Of a DNA stretch of 64,000 nucleotides, positions 15,459 through 23,797 are shown piece by piece (positions within the stretch are counted from its first letter, which is position 1; every line of letters begins with the position of its first letter). The DNA lies in assembly GCF_002198715.1 (NCBI RefSeq), contig NZ_MWLK01000024.1, forward strand, positions 1 to 64,000, in the 5' to 3' direction. Position numbers and translations under genes: made by a program. The DNA comes from Rhodomicrobium sp. R_RK_3 (GTDB lineage Bacteria; Pseudomonadota; Alphaproteobacteria; Rhizobiales; Rhodomicrobiaceae). The notes beneath the pieces were generated by a model that saw nothing but the letters and a program-made list of their open reading frames with translations, searched no databases and was not told the DNA's origin.

Positions 15459-16760
15459 CTAAGCGCGGGTCACATTGTCCCGCGTGAGCTGCTTGACGTT
15501 CAGCGCGCCGACCTGCCGCATGATGGTGGTGAACTCGGCGTCCAGGATCTCGAGCACGCGGTCGACGCCGGCCTCGCCGAATGCGGCGAGGCCCCAGACA
15601 TAGGGCCGGCCGATGCCGACGGCGGTGGCGCCGAGGGCGAGCGCCTTCAGCACGTCGGTGCCGCGGCGCACGCCTCCGTCGATCAGCACCGGCACGCGGC
15701 CGCCCACCGCGTCGACGATCTCAGCCAGCACGCCGATGGTCGCCTGCCCGCTCTCTTCGGCGCGCCCGCCATGGTTGGAGACGATGATGCCGTCGACGCC
15801 ATGGCGCAGCGCCTCCTTGGCGTCCTCGCCGGTCATGATGCCCTTCAGCAGCAGCTTGCCTTTGACGATGCCGCGCAGGCGGTCGATGAACTCCCAGGTC
15901 ATGCCGGTGCCGTAGAGATTCGTCACCTTGGCGACGTCGATGCCGGCGAAATTGGTCTTGCGGCTGACTTCATTCACGAAGCCCGGCTGGTGACAGCCCG
16001 CGCAATCCCGGTCGTCCAGGCGCCGCTCGCGGAACAGCGTCTCGGTGTTGCGCCCGCCCTGCCGGTCGACCGTCAGGATGATCGCGGGGGAACCCGCGTC
16101 CTCGGCGCGCTTCACCAGCGTCTGCGTCACGCTCCATTCGTCGGTCGGATAGAGCATGAACCAGGCCGGCGTGCCATGCGCCTTGTTCACGTCGGCGATA
16201 TTGGCATTGTCGACCGTCGACAGCATCATCTGGTGCTTGCGCTTGCCGGCGGCGCGCGCCACGGCGACGCCCGCCTCGGGGTCATAGGCGCCGAGGCTGC
16301 TGACCGGGCAGATGAAGATGGGGCTGGCCCAGCTTTCGCCGAAAACGCTGACGCTGGTGTCGACCTTGCGCACGTCGACGAGGCGCTTCACGCGGATATT
16401 GTAGCCGGCATAAGCCGTGCGGTTGGCGTCGCGCGTGACGTCACCATCGACCCCGCTCTGGAGATAGCCCCAATGCGCCGGGGCGCTGCCCAGGGGCGCC
16501 TCCTGGCTCAGCACGGCTTTCTTCGCCGCCGGCTCGAACTCGAACACATCGAGCGCATCGCCCGGCGCGGTGATGATGCCGTCCGGACCGAGCGCCCTGC
16601 GCGCCCCGCGCAGCACGTCGTAGCTCTGGGCGACCGCCTCGCCCGGCGCGGCGGCGACCAGCGTGGCGATGCTCGAGGCGATCGCCGTGTTGGCAGCGAG
16701 AGGGCTCGCCGCGAGAAATTGCAGGAACTTGCGGCGCGCGATCAATCCGCGCTGCGTCAT
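15459..16760 (-). CDS. FMN-dependent alpha-hydroxy-acid oxidase with twin-arginine signal
   Basis: A 433-residue member of the lactate/glycolate oxidase and lactate 2-monooxygenase family. The FMN_dh core carries VSNHGGRAEESG (active-site His and Arg) and LIDGGVRRGTDVLKALALGA (phosphate binding). The N-terminus reads ARRKFLQFLAASPL, a Tat-type signal followed by an Ala-rich segment, so the protein is probably exported folded with its FMN. I chose the ATG at 16760, which has GAAGGA 7 bases upstream, over one 10 codons earlier without such a site. Substrate is unknown; lactate or another 2-hydroxy acid. Confidence 0.85.
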   Translation of the reverse strand: MTQRGLIARRKFLQFLAASPLAANTAIASSIATLVAAAPGEAVAQSYDVLRGARRALGPDGIITAPGDALDVFEFEPAAKKAVLSQEAPLGSAPAHWGYLQSGVDGDVTRDANRTAYAGYNIRVKRLVDVRKVDTSVSVFGESWASPIFICPVSSLGAYDPEAGVAVARAAGKRKHQMMLSTVDNANIADVNKAHGTPAWFMLYPTDEWSVTQTLVKRAEDAGSPAIILTVDRQGGRNTETLFRERRLDDRDCAGCHQPGFVNEVSRKTNFAGIDVAKVTNLYGTGMTWEFIDRLRGIVKGKLLLKGIMTGEDAKEALRHGVDGIIVSNHGGRAEESGQATIGVLAEIVDAVGGRVPVLIDGGVRRGTDVLKALALGATAVGIGRPYVWGLAAFGEAGVDRVLEILDAEFTTIMRQVGALNVKQLTRDNVTRA

Positions 16761-17159
16761 TCCGGGTCCTTCAGGATGGCTCTTGGTCATGAGGACTTTC
16801 TTGTGATGTCGGGGGGCAAGTCGCCGGATGGCGGACGCGGACCGAGAGGAGCCTACCGCTCCTGCCTGACTTCAGCAAGGTGAAGAGCCATCCCGAGCCC
16901 CCGCGCTGCTGCGGCGGCACATACTGACCGACGTCAGTTTTCCCGATCGCCTCGCGCCTATAGTTCGCGACCGGAAAGCCAAAGTTCGAGGTCGCAGCTT
17001 TAAGCAAGTTCGCGGCTTTTGGCAAAGACAGCGGACGGGCTTCCCTCAAAAGATCACCAGGCATGGAGACCGGCGAAAGGCGAGCTATTGCCCGAATGGT
17101 CACGTCCAGCCGGACGGCCCGCCGGCCACAAGCATCCATGGCACATCCAGGAGCAATCG
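16761..17159. other. Divergent intergenic region
   Basis: About 400 bases separate the divergently transcribed oxidase and alpha/beta hydrolase. It contains the palindrome at 16923-16938, listed separately, and ribosome binding sites at both ends. No gene is supportable. Confidence 0.5.
16923..16938. promoter_or_regulatory. Candidate operator palindrome
   Basis: ACTGAC-CGAC-GTCAGT has perfect 6-base arms around a 4-base spacer. Its size and TGAC/GTCA half-sites resemble operators of TetR-type repressors. It lies between two divergent genes, where one operator could serve both. No TetR gene is in the window. Confidence 0.35.
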
Positions 17160-17942
17160 ATGAAACACTTCAAACTCTGCTTCGCCGTTGCGGCCATCCT
17201 GCCCCTTGTCTCGGCAATACCGCCGGCGGCTGCCGAGCCGGTCAAGAATATCGTGTTGGTGCACGGCGCCTGGGTCGACGCGTCGGGATGGCGGCCGGTC
17301 TGGGACATCCTCACCAGGGAGGGCTTCAACGTCACCATGGTGCAGGAGCCTGAAACGGCATTTGCCGACGATGTTGCGGCAACGAAGCGGGTTCTCGACC
17401 TGCAGGACGGTCCAACGCTGCTTGTCGGCCACAGCTATGGCGGCTCGATCATCACCCAGGCCGGCGTCGATCCCAAGGTCGTCGGCCTTGTCTATGTCGC
17501 CGCGAACGCGCCCGATGTCGGCGAGGACGAAGGGGCGCTGGCCAAGAAGACGCCAAGCGTCCTCGACAAGACCCCAGGCGCGATCAAGTCGACGCCGGAC
17601 GGATACACCTACCTCAAGCCGGCGGACTTTCCGGTGCTGTTCGCGCCCAACCTGCCGCGTGAACGGGCGGATTTCATGGCCCGCTCGCAGGTGCTGGCGG
17701 CGGCCAAGGTTTTCAACACGCCGCTGACCGAAGCCGCCTGGAGGTCGAAGCCGAGTTGGGGAATCGTCGCCGCCGACGACAAGATCATCAACCCCGATCT
17801 CGAGCGCTGGTACTACGCCCGGGCCAAAAGCCGCGTGACCGAAATCAAGGGCGTCGGTCACGACGTGTTCGAAGCCCGACCGAAAGAAGTCGCGGCGGTG
17901 ATCGCCGAAGCCGCCCGCAGCGCCGAGCTGGCCGGCAATTGA
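17160..17942 (+). CDS. Secreted alpha/beta hydrolase
   Basis: A 260-residue alpha/beta hydrolase with an N-terminal signal peptide (MKHFKLCFAVAAILPLVSA, cleavage near PAAA-EP). The oxyanion region is LVHGAWVDASGW near 33-44; the nucleophile is S92 in VGHSYGGS; an Asp in AADDKIINPD and a His in KGVGHDVFEA complete the triad. It belongs to the EstC/HNL-like esterase group. Start at 17160 is preceded by AGGAG at 7 bases and gives a proper signal peptide. The oxalate decarboxylase gene follows after 35 bases. Confidence 0.88.
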   Translation: MKHFKLCFAVAAILPLVSAIPPAAAEPVKNIVLVHGAWVDASGWRPVWDILTREGFNVTMVQEPETAFADDVAATKRVLDLQDGPTLLVGHSYGGSIITQAGVDPKVVGLVYVAANAPDVGEDEGALAKKTPSVLDKTPGAIKSTPDGYTYLKPADFPVLFAPNLPRERADFMARSQVLAAAKVFNTPLTEAAWRSKPSWGIVAADDKIINPDLERWYYARAKSRVTEIKGVGHDVFEARPKEVAAVIAEAARSAELAGN

Positions 17943-17977
17943 CGCAAAGCCTTCCCCCGCCTTTGAAAGGAAAGCCA

Positions 17978-19198
17978 ATGTCCACAACCACCCAGACCCG
18001 CACGAATGGCCGCGCTCCAAACCATGCGACGCCGACCTTCGGCAATCCCGACCTGCCGCCCCAGGGCCGCGTCAACACTCAGGGCAATCCCGAGAGCCTG
18101 CGCAGCGATGGCCCGCATAACGAGGTCATCGAAAGCCAGTTCCCCTCGCAGATGGACCCGCCGGCCACCGATATCAGCACGCAGCCCTTCTTCTGGTCCT
18201 CGTTCAACATCTCGCCGAAACGGATCCAGAACGGCGGCTGGGCGCGCGAACTGACATCCGAAGACTTCGCCATCTCCGAGGAGATCGCCGGCGTCAACAT
18301 GCATCTGGCACCCGGCGGCATCCGCGAGCTGCATTGGCACCAGACCGGCGAATGGGCGATCATGACGGCCGGAAAATGCCGCATCACCACCATAGACGCC
18401 GAAGGGCGTCCGAGCGTCGACGATGTCGAGGAGGGTGATTTGTGGTTCTTCCCGCCGGGCCTGCCGCACTCGCTGCAGGGCCTCGGCCCGAAGGGCGCGG
18501 AGTTCGTGCTCGCCTTCGACGACGGCCGGCAGTCCGAAAGCAATACGCTGCTCGTCACCGACTGGATCGCGCATACGCCGCCCGACGTGCTGTCGAAGAA
18601 TTTCGGCGTGCCCAAAGAGGTGTTCAAGAACATCCCCCTCAACAATCTCTGGATTTTCCAGGGCGAGGAGCCTGGCGAACTGGAGGCGGACAGGGCTGCG
18701 TCACGCGTCGAACGCGGCACCGACCCGGTCATCTTCAGGCTGTCGCGCTCCAAGCCGGTCCGGGAAAATAGCGGCGGCCGCATCCAGGTCGCCGACAGCC
18801 GGAATTTCAAGATCACGACCGTCGCGGCCGCCCTGGTCACCATCGAGCCGGGCGGGATGCGTGAGATGCACTGGCACCCCAATGCCGACGAATGGCAATA
18901 TTTCCTGCGCGGGCAGGCCCGGATGACGGTCTTCAATACCGGGCCGAGGGCGACGACCAACGACTTCCGGCCCGGCGATGTCGGCGTGGTGCGCAAGAAT
19001 TTCGGCCATTATGTCGAGAACACCGGCAAAGACGTCATGCAGTTCCTGGAGCTGTTCCGCTCCAGCCGGTACGAAGAAGTCTCGCTTGCCAACTGGTTCA
19101 GCCATCTCCCGCCGGAACTGCTCATGCAGCATTTGAACCTGACCCGGGAAGACGTCGAGATGTTTCCCAAGGGCAGTCGCGGGGTTGTGCCGGTCTGA
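17978..19198 (+). CDS. oxdC: Bicupin oxalate decarboxylase
   Basis: A 406-residue bicupin that splits oxalate to formate and CO2 with Mn. Both cupins hold the metal-binding pattern: IRELHWHQTGEWA near residue 115 and MREMHWHPNADEW near 298. The lid loop reads SESNTLLVTDW near 188-198, retaining the Glu needed for decarboxylase rather than oxidase activity (compare SENS in the Bacillus enzyme). No signal peptide, so it is cytoplasmic. It is probably co-transcribed with the secreted hydrolase upstream (35-base gap). Start at 17978 follows GAAAGGAAA. Confidence 0.9.
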   Translation: MSTTTQTRTNGRAPNHATPTFGNPDLPPQGRVNTQGNPESLRSDGPHNEVIESQFPSQMDPPATDISTQPFFWSSFNISPKRIQNGGWARELTSEDFAISEEIAGVNMHLAPGGIRELHWHQTGEWAIMTAGKCRITTIDAEGRPSVDDVEEGDLWFFPPGLPHSLQGLGPKGAEFVLAFDDGRQSESNTLLVTDWIAHTPPDVLSKNFGVPKEVFKNIPLNNLWIFQGEEPGELEADRAASRVERGTDPVIFRLSRSKPVRENSGGRIQVADSRNFKITTVAAALVTIEPGGMREMHWHPNADEWQYFLRGQARMTVFNTGPRATTNDFRPGDVGVVRKNFGHYVENTGKDVMQFLELFRSSRYEEVSLANWFSHLPPELLMQHLNLTREDVEMFPKGSRGVVPV

Positions 19199-19226
19199 GG
19201 ACTCGGACTGGCACGGCGCTCTTGCC

Positions 19227-19270
19227 GCCAGCGTTCGAGCCGGAGCTCGCTTCGGCTAACGAACGCTGGC
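19227..19270 (+). terminator. Hairpin after oxalate decarboxylase gene
   Basis: Arms GCCAGCGTTCG (19227-19237) and CGAACGCTGGC (19260-19270) pair perfectly around a 22-base loop that can itself fold (AGCCG/CGGCT). It lies 28 bases past the stop codon. No T-run follows, so it may be a Rho-linked or processing structure rather than a classic intrinsic terminator. Confidence 0.5.
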
Positions 19271-19399
19271 GCGTGAGTGCGGGGCGATGAGGAAAGCCAT
19301 TCAACCAGGGGGGCGGCGCACCTGTGGTTTTCGCCCAGCCCGAACGAAGCCATCACGCCGCATATTGACGGCCTCCCCAGAATCAACCCCCATGATTGG

Positions 19400-19620
19400 T
19401 AGTCACGGTCTCTCGCGACGCAAGTCCGGGAGCTAAGAGGGAAGCCGGTGCGATGCCGGAGCTGCCCCCGCAACTGTAAGCGGCGAGCCGATGTCCATTT
19501 CGCGTCACTGAAGCCGAGCGGCTTCGGGAAGGCCGGACGGAGGCGACGACCCGCGAGCCAGGAGACCTGCCGCGACATCGATGAACGTCCTCGGGCGGGG
19601 TGTCCCGGTGGATCGCTGAG
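19400..19620 (+). promoter_or_regulatory. Cobalamin riboswitch upstream of nrdAB
   Basis: The consensus blocks are present in order: GGGAAGCCGGTGCGA and GCCGGAGCTGCCCCCGCAACTG with GTAAGCGG in the core, and the B12 box GCCAGGAGACCTGCC at 19557-19571. The expression platform runs to the nrdA start and ends with a CCCC-N6-GGGG hairpin whose G-tract lies just before the ATG and could hide the ribosome binding site. It controls a B12-independent ribonucleotide reductase, so repression at high adenosylcobalamin is the expected logic. Confidence 0.93.
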
Positions 19621-19691
19621 CGACCGGACGGCTTTGCCGTGGCTCGCGCGATTCCGCTCGGCCTTTTGCCCCCAATCATGGGGTTAAGCCG

Positions 19692-22511
19692 ATGTCTCTT
19701 TCTTCCATCGCCGATGCAGCCAACGGGCGGCGCGCTCCCGTCGGGCCGGGCGCCGTGCCGCAGCCGGGCTGCCAGATCATCCGCCGCAACGGCGCGGTGC
19801 AGCCGTTCGATGCCTCCAAGATCACGATCGCGCTCACCAAGGCCTTTCTCGCCGTCGAGGGCAACAAAGCGGCGGCCTCGCGCCGAGTGCATGAGACCAT
19901 CGAGGCGCTGACCGGCCAGATCGTCGCCGCCTTGATGCGCCGCGCCGATGCGGGCGGCAGCTTCCATATCGAGGACGTGCAGGATCAGGTCGAGCTGGCG
20001 CTGATGCGCGGCGAGCACCATAAGGTCGCCCGCGCCTATGTGCTCCACCGCGAGGAGCGTGCCAGGGAGCGAGCCAGAGTCGCCGCGCCCCTGCCCTCCG
20101 CCGCGCCGGCCGTCTCGCTCAATATGCGCAACGCGGACGGTTCGCTGGTCCCGGTCGATATCGCCCGGCTCGCGGCGGTGATCGAGGAGGCGTGCAGCGG
20201 TCTCGCCGGCGTCTCCGCCGAGGCTGTCCTCATCGAGACGCGCCGCAACCTCTATGACGGCATCTCGCCCGACGAGCTGGCACTCGCGCCGATCCTGGCC
20301 GCCCGCACGCTGGTCGAGGCGGAGCCTGATTACGCGTACGTCAGCGCCAGGCTGCTGCTCGACACGCTCCGGCGCGAGGCGCTGAGCGCTATTGCCGGGC
20401 GCCCCGAACAGGCGACGCAAGCCGAGATGGGCGCGCGCTATCGCGACTATTTCCCGGCCTACATCAAGGCGGGCATCGCCGCCGAGCTAATCGATCCCGA
20501 ACTCGCCCGCTTCGACCTGGACAAACTCGCCGCCGCCATCGATGCGAGCCGCGACCTGAACTTCCAGTATCTCGGCCTGCAAACCCTTTACGACCGGTAT
20601 TTCCTGCACGCCGCCGGCACCCGGCTCGAGCTCCCGCAGGCCTTCTTCATGCGCGTCGCCATGGGCCTCGCCTTGCGCGAGATCGACCGCGAGGCGCGCG
20701 CCATCGAATTCTACAATCTGCTCTCCTCCTTCGACTTCATGGCCTCGACGCCGACCCTGTTCAACTCCGGCACGCCGCGCGCGCAGCTCTCCTCATGCTT
20801 CCTGACCAGCGTCCCGGACGACCTCGACGGCATCTTCAAATCCATCAAGGACAATGCGCTGCTCGCCAAATATTCCGGCGGGCTCGGCAATGACTGGACG
20901 CGGGTGCGCGGGCTCGGCGCGCATATCAAGGGCACCAACGGCGTCAGCCAGGGCGTCGTACCGTTTCTGAAGGTCGCCAATGACACCGCCATCGCCGTCA
21001 ACCAGGGCGGCAAGCGCAAGGGCGCGGTCTGCGCCTATCTCGAGACGTGGCACATCGACATCGAGGAATTCCTCGACCTCAGGAAGAACACCGGCGACGA
21101 CCGCCGCCGCACCCACGACATGAACACCGCCAATTGGGTGCCGGACCTATTCATGCAGCGCGTCGAGGCGGATGCGGACTGGACGCTGTTCTCGCCCGAC
21201 GCCGTGCCTGCCTTGCACGACCTCTACGGCGCCGCCTTCAAGACGGCCTATGAGGCGGCCGAAGCCAAGGCCGATCGCGGTGAGATCAAAGTGTTCCGGC
21301 GGGTGCGCGCCGTCGATCTCTGGCGGAAAATGCTGACCATGCTGTTCGAGACCGGCCATCCCTGGATCGCCTTCAAGGACCCCTGCAACATCCGCTCGCC
21401 GCAGCGCCATGCAGGCGTCGTGCACTCCTCGAATCTGTGCACCGAGATCACGCTGAACACTTCGGGCGAGGAGGTTGCGGTCTGCAATCTCGGCTCGGTC
21501 AATCTGGCCGCGCATCTGACGCCTGATGGCCTCGACCACGACCGGCTGGCCCGGACGGTCGCGACCGCCATGCGCATGCTCGACAATGTCATCGACGTCA
21601 ATTTCTACACCATCCCGGAAGCGCGCCGCTCCAATCTGCGGCATCGCCCGGTGGGGCTGGGGCTGATGGGCTTCCAGGATGCGTTGCAAGCGCTGCGCCT
21701 GCCCTATGCGTCGGAGGCGGCGGTGCGCTTCGCCGATGAGAGCATGGAGGCGATCGCCTACCACGCCATTTCGGCCTCCGTCGATCTGGCCGCCGAGCGG
21801 GGCCGCTATCCCAGCTTCGACGGCTCGCTCTGGTCGCAGGGCATCCTGCCGATCGACTCCATCGCCCTGCTGAACGACGCGCGCGGCGAGGCGGGCATGG
21901 ACCGCAGCGCCAGCCTCGACTGGAACTCCTTGCGCGAGCGGGTGAAATACACCGGCATGCGCAATTCCAACTGCATGGCCATCGCGCCGACCGCGACCAT
22001 CTCGAACATCTGCGGCGTCTCGCAATCGATCGAGCCGGCCTATCAGAACCTGTTCGTGAAATCGAACATGTCGGGCGACTTCACCGTGGTGAACGCCGCG
22101 CTGGTGCGGGACCTGAAGGCGCGCGGCCTGTGGGATGAGGTCATGGTCGCGGACCTGAAATATTTCGACGGATCGGTCGGCCGTATCGACCGCGTGCCCG
22201 ACGATCTGAAGGCGCTCTATGCGACCGCCTTCGAGATTCCCTCCGAATGGCTGATCGAGGCGGCGTCGCGGCGGCAGAAATGGATCGATCAGGCGCAGTC
22301 CCTCAACCTCTATCTCGCCAACCCGTCCGGCAAGGCGCTCGACGCGCTCTACCGGCTCGCCTGGAAGAAGGGGCTGAAGACCACCTATTACCTGCGCTCG
22401 CGCTCGGCCAGCCATGTCGAGAAGTCGACGCTGAAGGGCACGGACGGCAAGCTCAACGCCGTCGCCCCGGCCTGCTCCCTCGACGACATCCATTGCGAAG
22501 CCTGCCAATAG
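19692..22511 (+). CDS. nrdA: Ribonucleoside-diphosphate reductase large subunit (class I)
   Basis: A 939-residue catalytic subunit. An ATP-cone lies at about residues 28-115 ([20 protein letters not shown]) and a second cone-like region at about 140-235, a longer N-terminus than E. coli NrdA. The barrel holds the redox/radical residues: [37 protein letters not shown] (Asn, Cys, Glu and the second Cys), and [19 protein letters not shown]. The C-terminal tail ends CEACQ, the thioredoxin-reducible pair. nrdB follows 26 bases later. The multi-cone N-terminus fits class Ic partners. Confidence 0.94.
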   Translation: MSLSSIADAANGRRAPVGPGAVPQPGCQIIRRNGAVQPFDASKITIALTKAFLAVEGNKAAASRRVHETIEALTGQIVAALMRRADAGGSFHIEDVQDQVELALMRGEHHKVARAYVLHREERARERARVAAPLPSAAPAVSLNMRNADGSLVPVDIARLAAVIEEACSGLAGVSAEAVLIETRRNLYDGISPDELALAPILAARTLVEAEPDYAYVSARLLLDTLRREALSAIAGRPEQATQAEMGARYRDYFPAYIKAGIAAELIDPELARFDLDKLAAAIDASRDLNFQYLGLQTLYDRYFLHAAGTRLELPQAFFMRVAMGLALREIDREARAIEFYNLLSSFDFMASTPTLFNSGTPRAQLSSCFLTSVPDDLDGIFKSIKDNALLAKYSGGLGNDWTRVRGLGAHIKGTNGVSQGVVPFLKVANDTAIAVNQGGKRKGAVCAYLETWHIDIEEFLDLRKNTGDDRRRTHDMNTANWVPDLFMQRVEADADWTLFSPDAVPALHDLYGAAFKTAYEAAEAKADRGEIKVFRRVRAVDLWRKMLTMLFETGHPWIAFKDPCNIRSPQRHAGVVHSSNLCTEITLNTSGEEVAVCNLGSVNLAAHLTPDGLDHDRLARTVATAMRMLDNVIDVNFYTIPEARRSNLRHRPVGLGLMGFQDALQALRLPYASEAAVRFADESMEAIAYHAISASVDLAAERGRYPSFDGSLWSQGILPIDSIALLNDARGEAGMDRSASLDWNSLRERVKYTGMRNSNCMAIAPTATISNICGVSQSIEPAYQNLFVKSNMSGDFTVVNAALVRDLKARGLWDEVMVADLKYFDGSVGRIDRVPDDLKALYATAFEIPSEWLIEAASRRQKWIDQAQSLNLYLANPSGKALDALYRLAWKKGLKTTYYLRSRSASHVEKSTLKGTDGKLNAVAPACSLDDIHCEACQ

Positions 22512-22537
22512 GCCGGGCGATGAAAGGAATGACAGCC

Positions 22538-23632
22538 ATGCTCGACTGGTCCGATGCGGAGACCGCTCCCCCCATCCATCTGACACCCGCCGCCGGTGCG
22601 ATCGACCGCCAGGGCGGGCGGGTCTCGGTGGACGACAAGGCGATGATCAACGCGCGCGCCGACGTGAACCAGCTTTTGCCGCTCAAATATCGCTGGGCCT
22701 GGGAGAAATATCTGGCCGCCTGCAACAACCACTGGATGCCGACCGAGGTCTCCATGCAGGCCGACATCGCGCTGTGGAAGGCGCGGGACGGACTGACCGG
22801 GGACGAGCGGCGGATGGTGAAGCGCAATCTGGGCTTCTTTGCCGCCTCCGAAAGCCTCGTCGCCAACAACATCGTGCTGGCGATCTACCGCCACCTCACC
22901 AACCCGGAATGCCGGCAATATCTGCTGCGCCAATCGTTTGAGGAGGCGGTGCACACCCACACCTTCCAGTACATCGTCGAAAGCTTAGGGCTAGACGAGG
23001 GCGAACTGTTCAACATGTACCGCGAAGTGCCCTCGATCACCGACAAGGCGGCCTGGGCGCTCGCCTACACCCAGCATCTCGACGACCCGGCCTTCAAGAC
23101 CGGCACGCCCGAAACTGACCAAGCCCTGCTGCGCGATCTGGTCGCCTTCTACGTCGTGTTCGAGGGCATGTGGTTCTACACCGGCTTCGCGCAGATCCTG
23201 TCTCTCGGCCGGCGCAACAAGATGGTCGGGATTGCCGAGCAATATCAGTACATTCTACGCGACGAGAGCATCCACCTGAATTTCGGCATCGACGTCATCA
23301 ACCAGATCCGGATCGAAAACCCGCATCTGTGGACGCGGGGCTTCCAGGACGAAATCCGCGCCATGCTGCATGACGGGGCGGCGCTCGAGGCCGCCTATAG
23401 CCGCGACACCATGCCGTCAGGCTTCCTCGGCCTGAACGCGGCGCTCTGCGGCGACTACATGCAGTTCATCGCCAACCGCCGCTGCGCCCAGCTTAGGCTG
23501 GCGCCGGTGTTCGCCGAGACGGAGAACCCGTTCCCATGGATGTCCGAGGCGATGGACTTGAAGAAGGAGAAGAACTTCTTCGAGACCCGCGTCATCGAAT
23601 ATCAGAACGGCGGCGCGCTGAGCTGGAATTGA
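22538..23632 (+). CDS. nrdB: Ribonucleotide reductase small subunit, class Ic (Phe at radical site)
   Basis: A 364-residue R2 protein. Metal ligands are E105, E136, H139, E209, E243 and H246. All match the Chlamydia trachomatis class Ic ligands (E89, E120, H123, E193, E227, H230) at a constant offset of 16. The radical tyrosine position is F143 ([11 protein letters not shown]), equivalent to Chlamydia F127, and the first ligand is Glu instead of Asp. Hence a Mn/Fe cofactor without a tyrosyl radical is predicted. Start at 22538 has AAGGA 9 bases upstream; in-frame ATGs at 22520 and 22529 are alternatives. Co-transcribed with nrdA under the riboswitch. Confidence 0.93.
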   Translation: MLDWSDAETAPPIHLTPAAGAIDRQGGRVSVDDKAMINARADVNQLLPLKYRWAWEKYLAACNNHWMPTEVSMQADIALWKARDGLTGDERRMVKRNLGFFAASESLVANNIVLAIYRHLTNPECRQYLLRQSFEEAVHTHTFQYIVESLGLDEGELFNMYREVPSITDKAAWALAYTQHLDDPAFKTGTPETDQALLRDLVAFYVVFEGMWFYTGFAQILSLGRRNKMVGIAEQYQYILRDESIHLNFGIDVINQIRIENPHLWTRGFQDEIRAMLHDGAALEAAYSRDTMPSGFLGLNAALCGDYMQFIANRRCAQLRLAPVFAETENPFPWMSEAMDLKKEKNFFETRVIEYQNGGALSWN

Positions 23633-23641
23633 CGCCGTTTT

Positions 23642-23745
23642 GCCCCGCGAAAGCGGGAATCCAGTACGCCGCGGCGCTTGCGATGAGGCAGAGCCCAACG
23701 GCGAATGTTGCCCTTTACTGGATCCCCGCACTCGCGGGGATGACA
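23642..23745 (+). repeat. Dispersed palindromic repeat family B, copy 1
   Basis: About 105 bases with terminal arms CCCCGCGAAAGCGGGAATCCAG and CTGGATCCCCGCACTCGCGGGG, and an internal segment containing ATGAGGCAGAGC and ATTGCCCTTTACTGG-like sequence shared with the copy at 33484-33592. It separates the converging nrdB and metE genes and may act as their terminator. Confidence 0.75.
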
Positions 23746-23797
23746 AGAATGAAGAGTTCCCTGCATCGCCGCATCTGCTCCGATGCAGGGAGCGCGC

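Noticed and set aside
19448-19687. Open frames inside the riboswitch leaders (also 26179-26415)
   Set aside because: The sequence is fully explained by cobalamin riboswitch structure; the frames recur only because the two riboswitches are similar.
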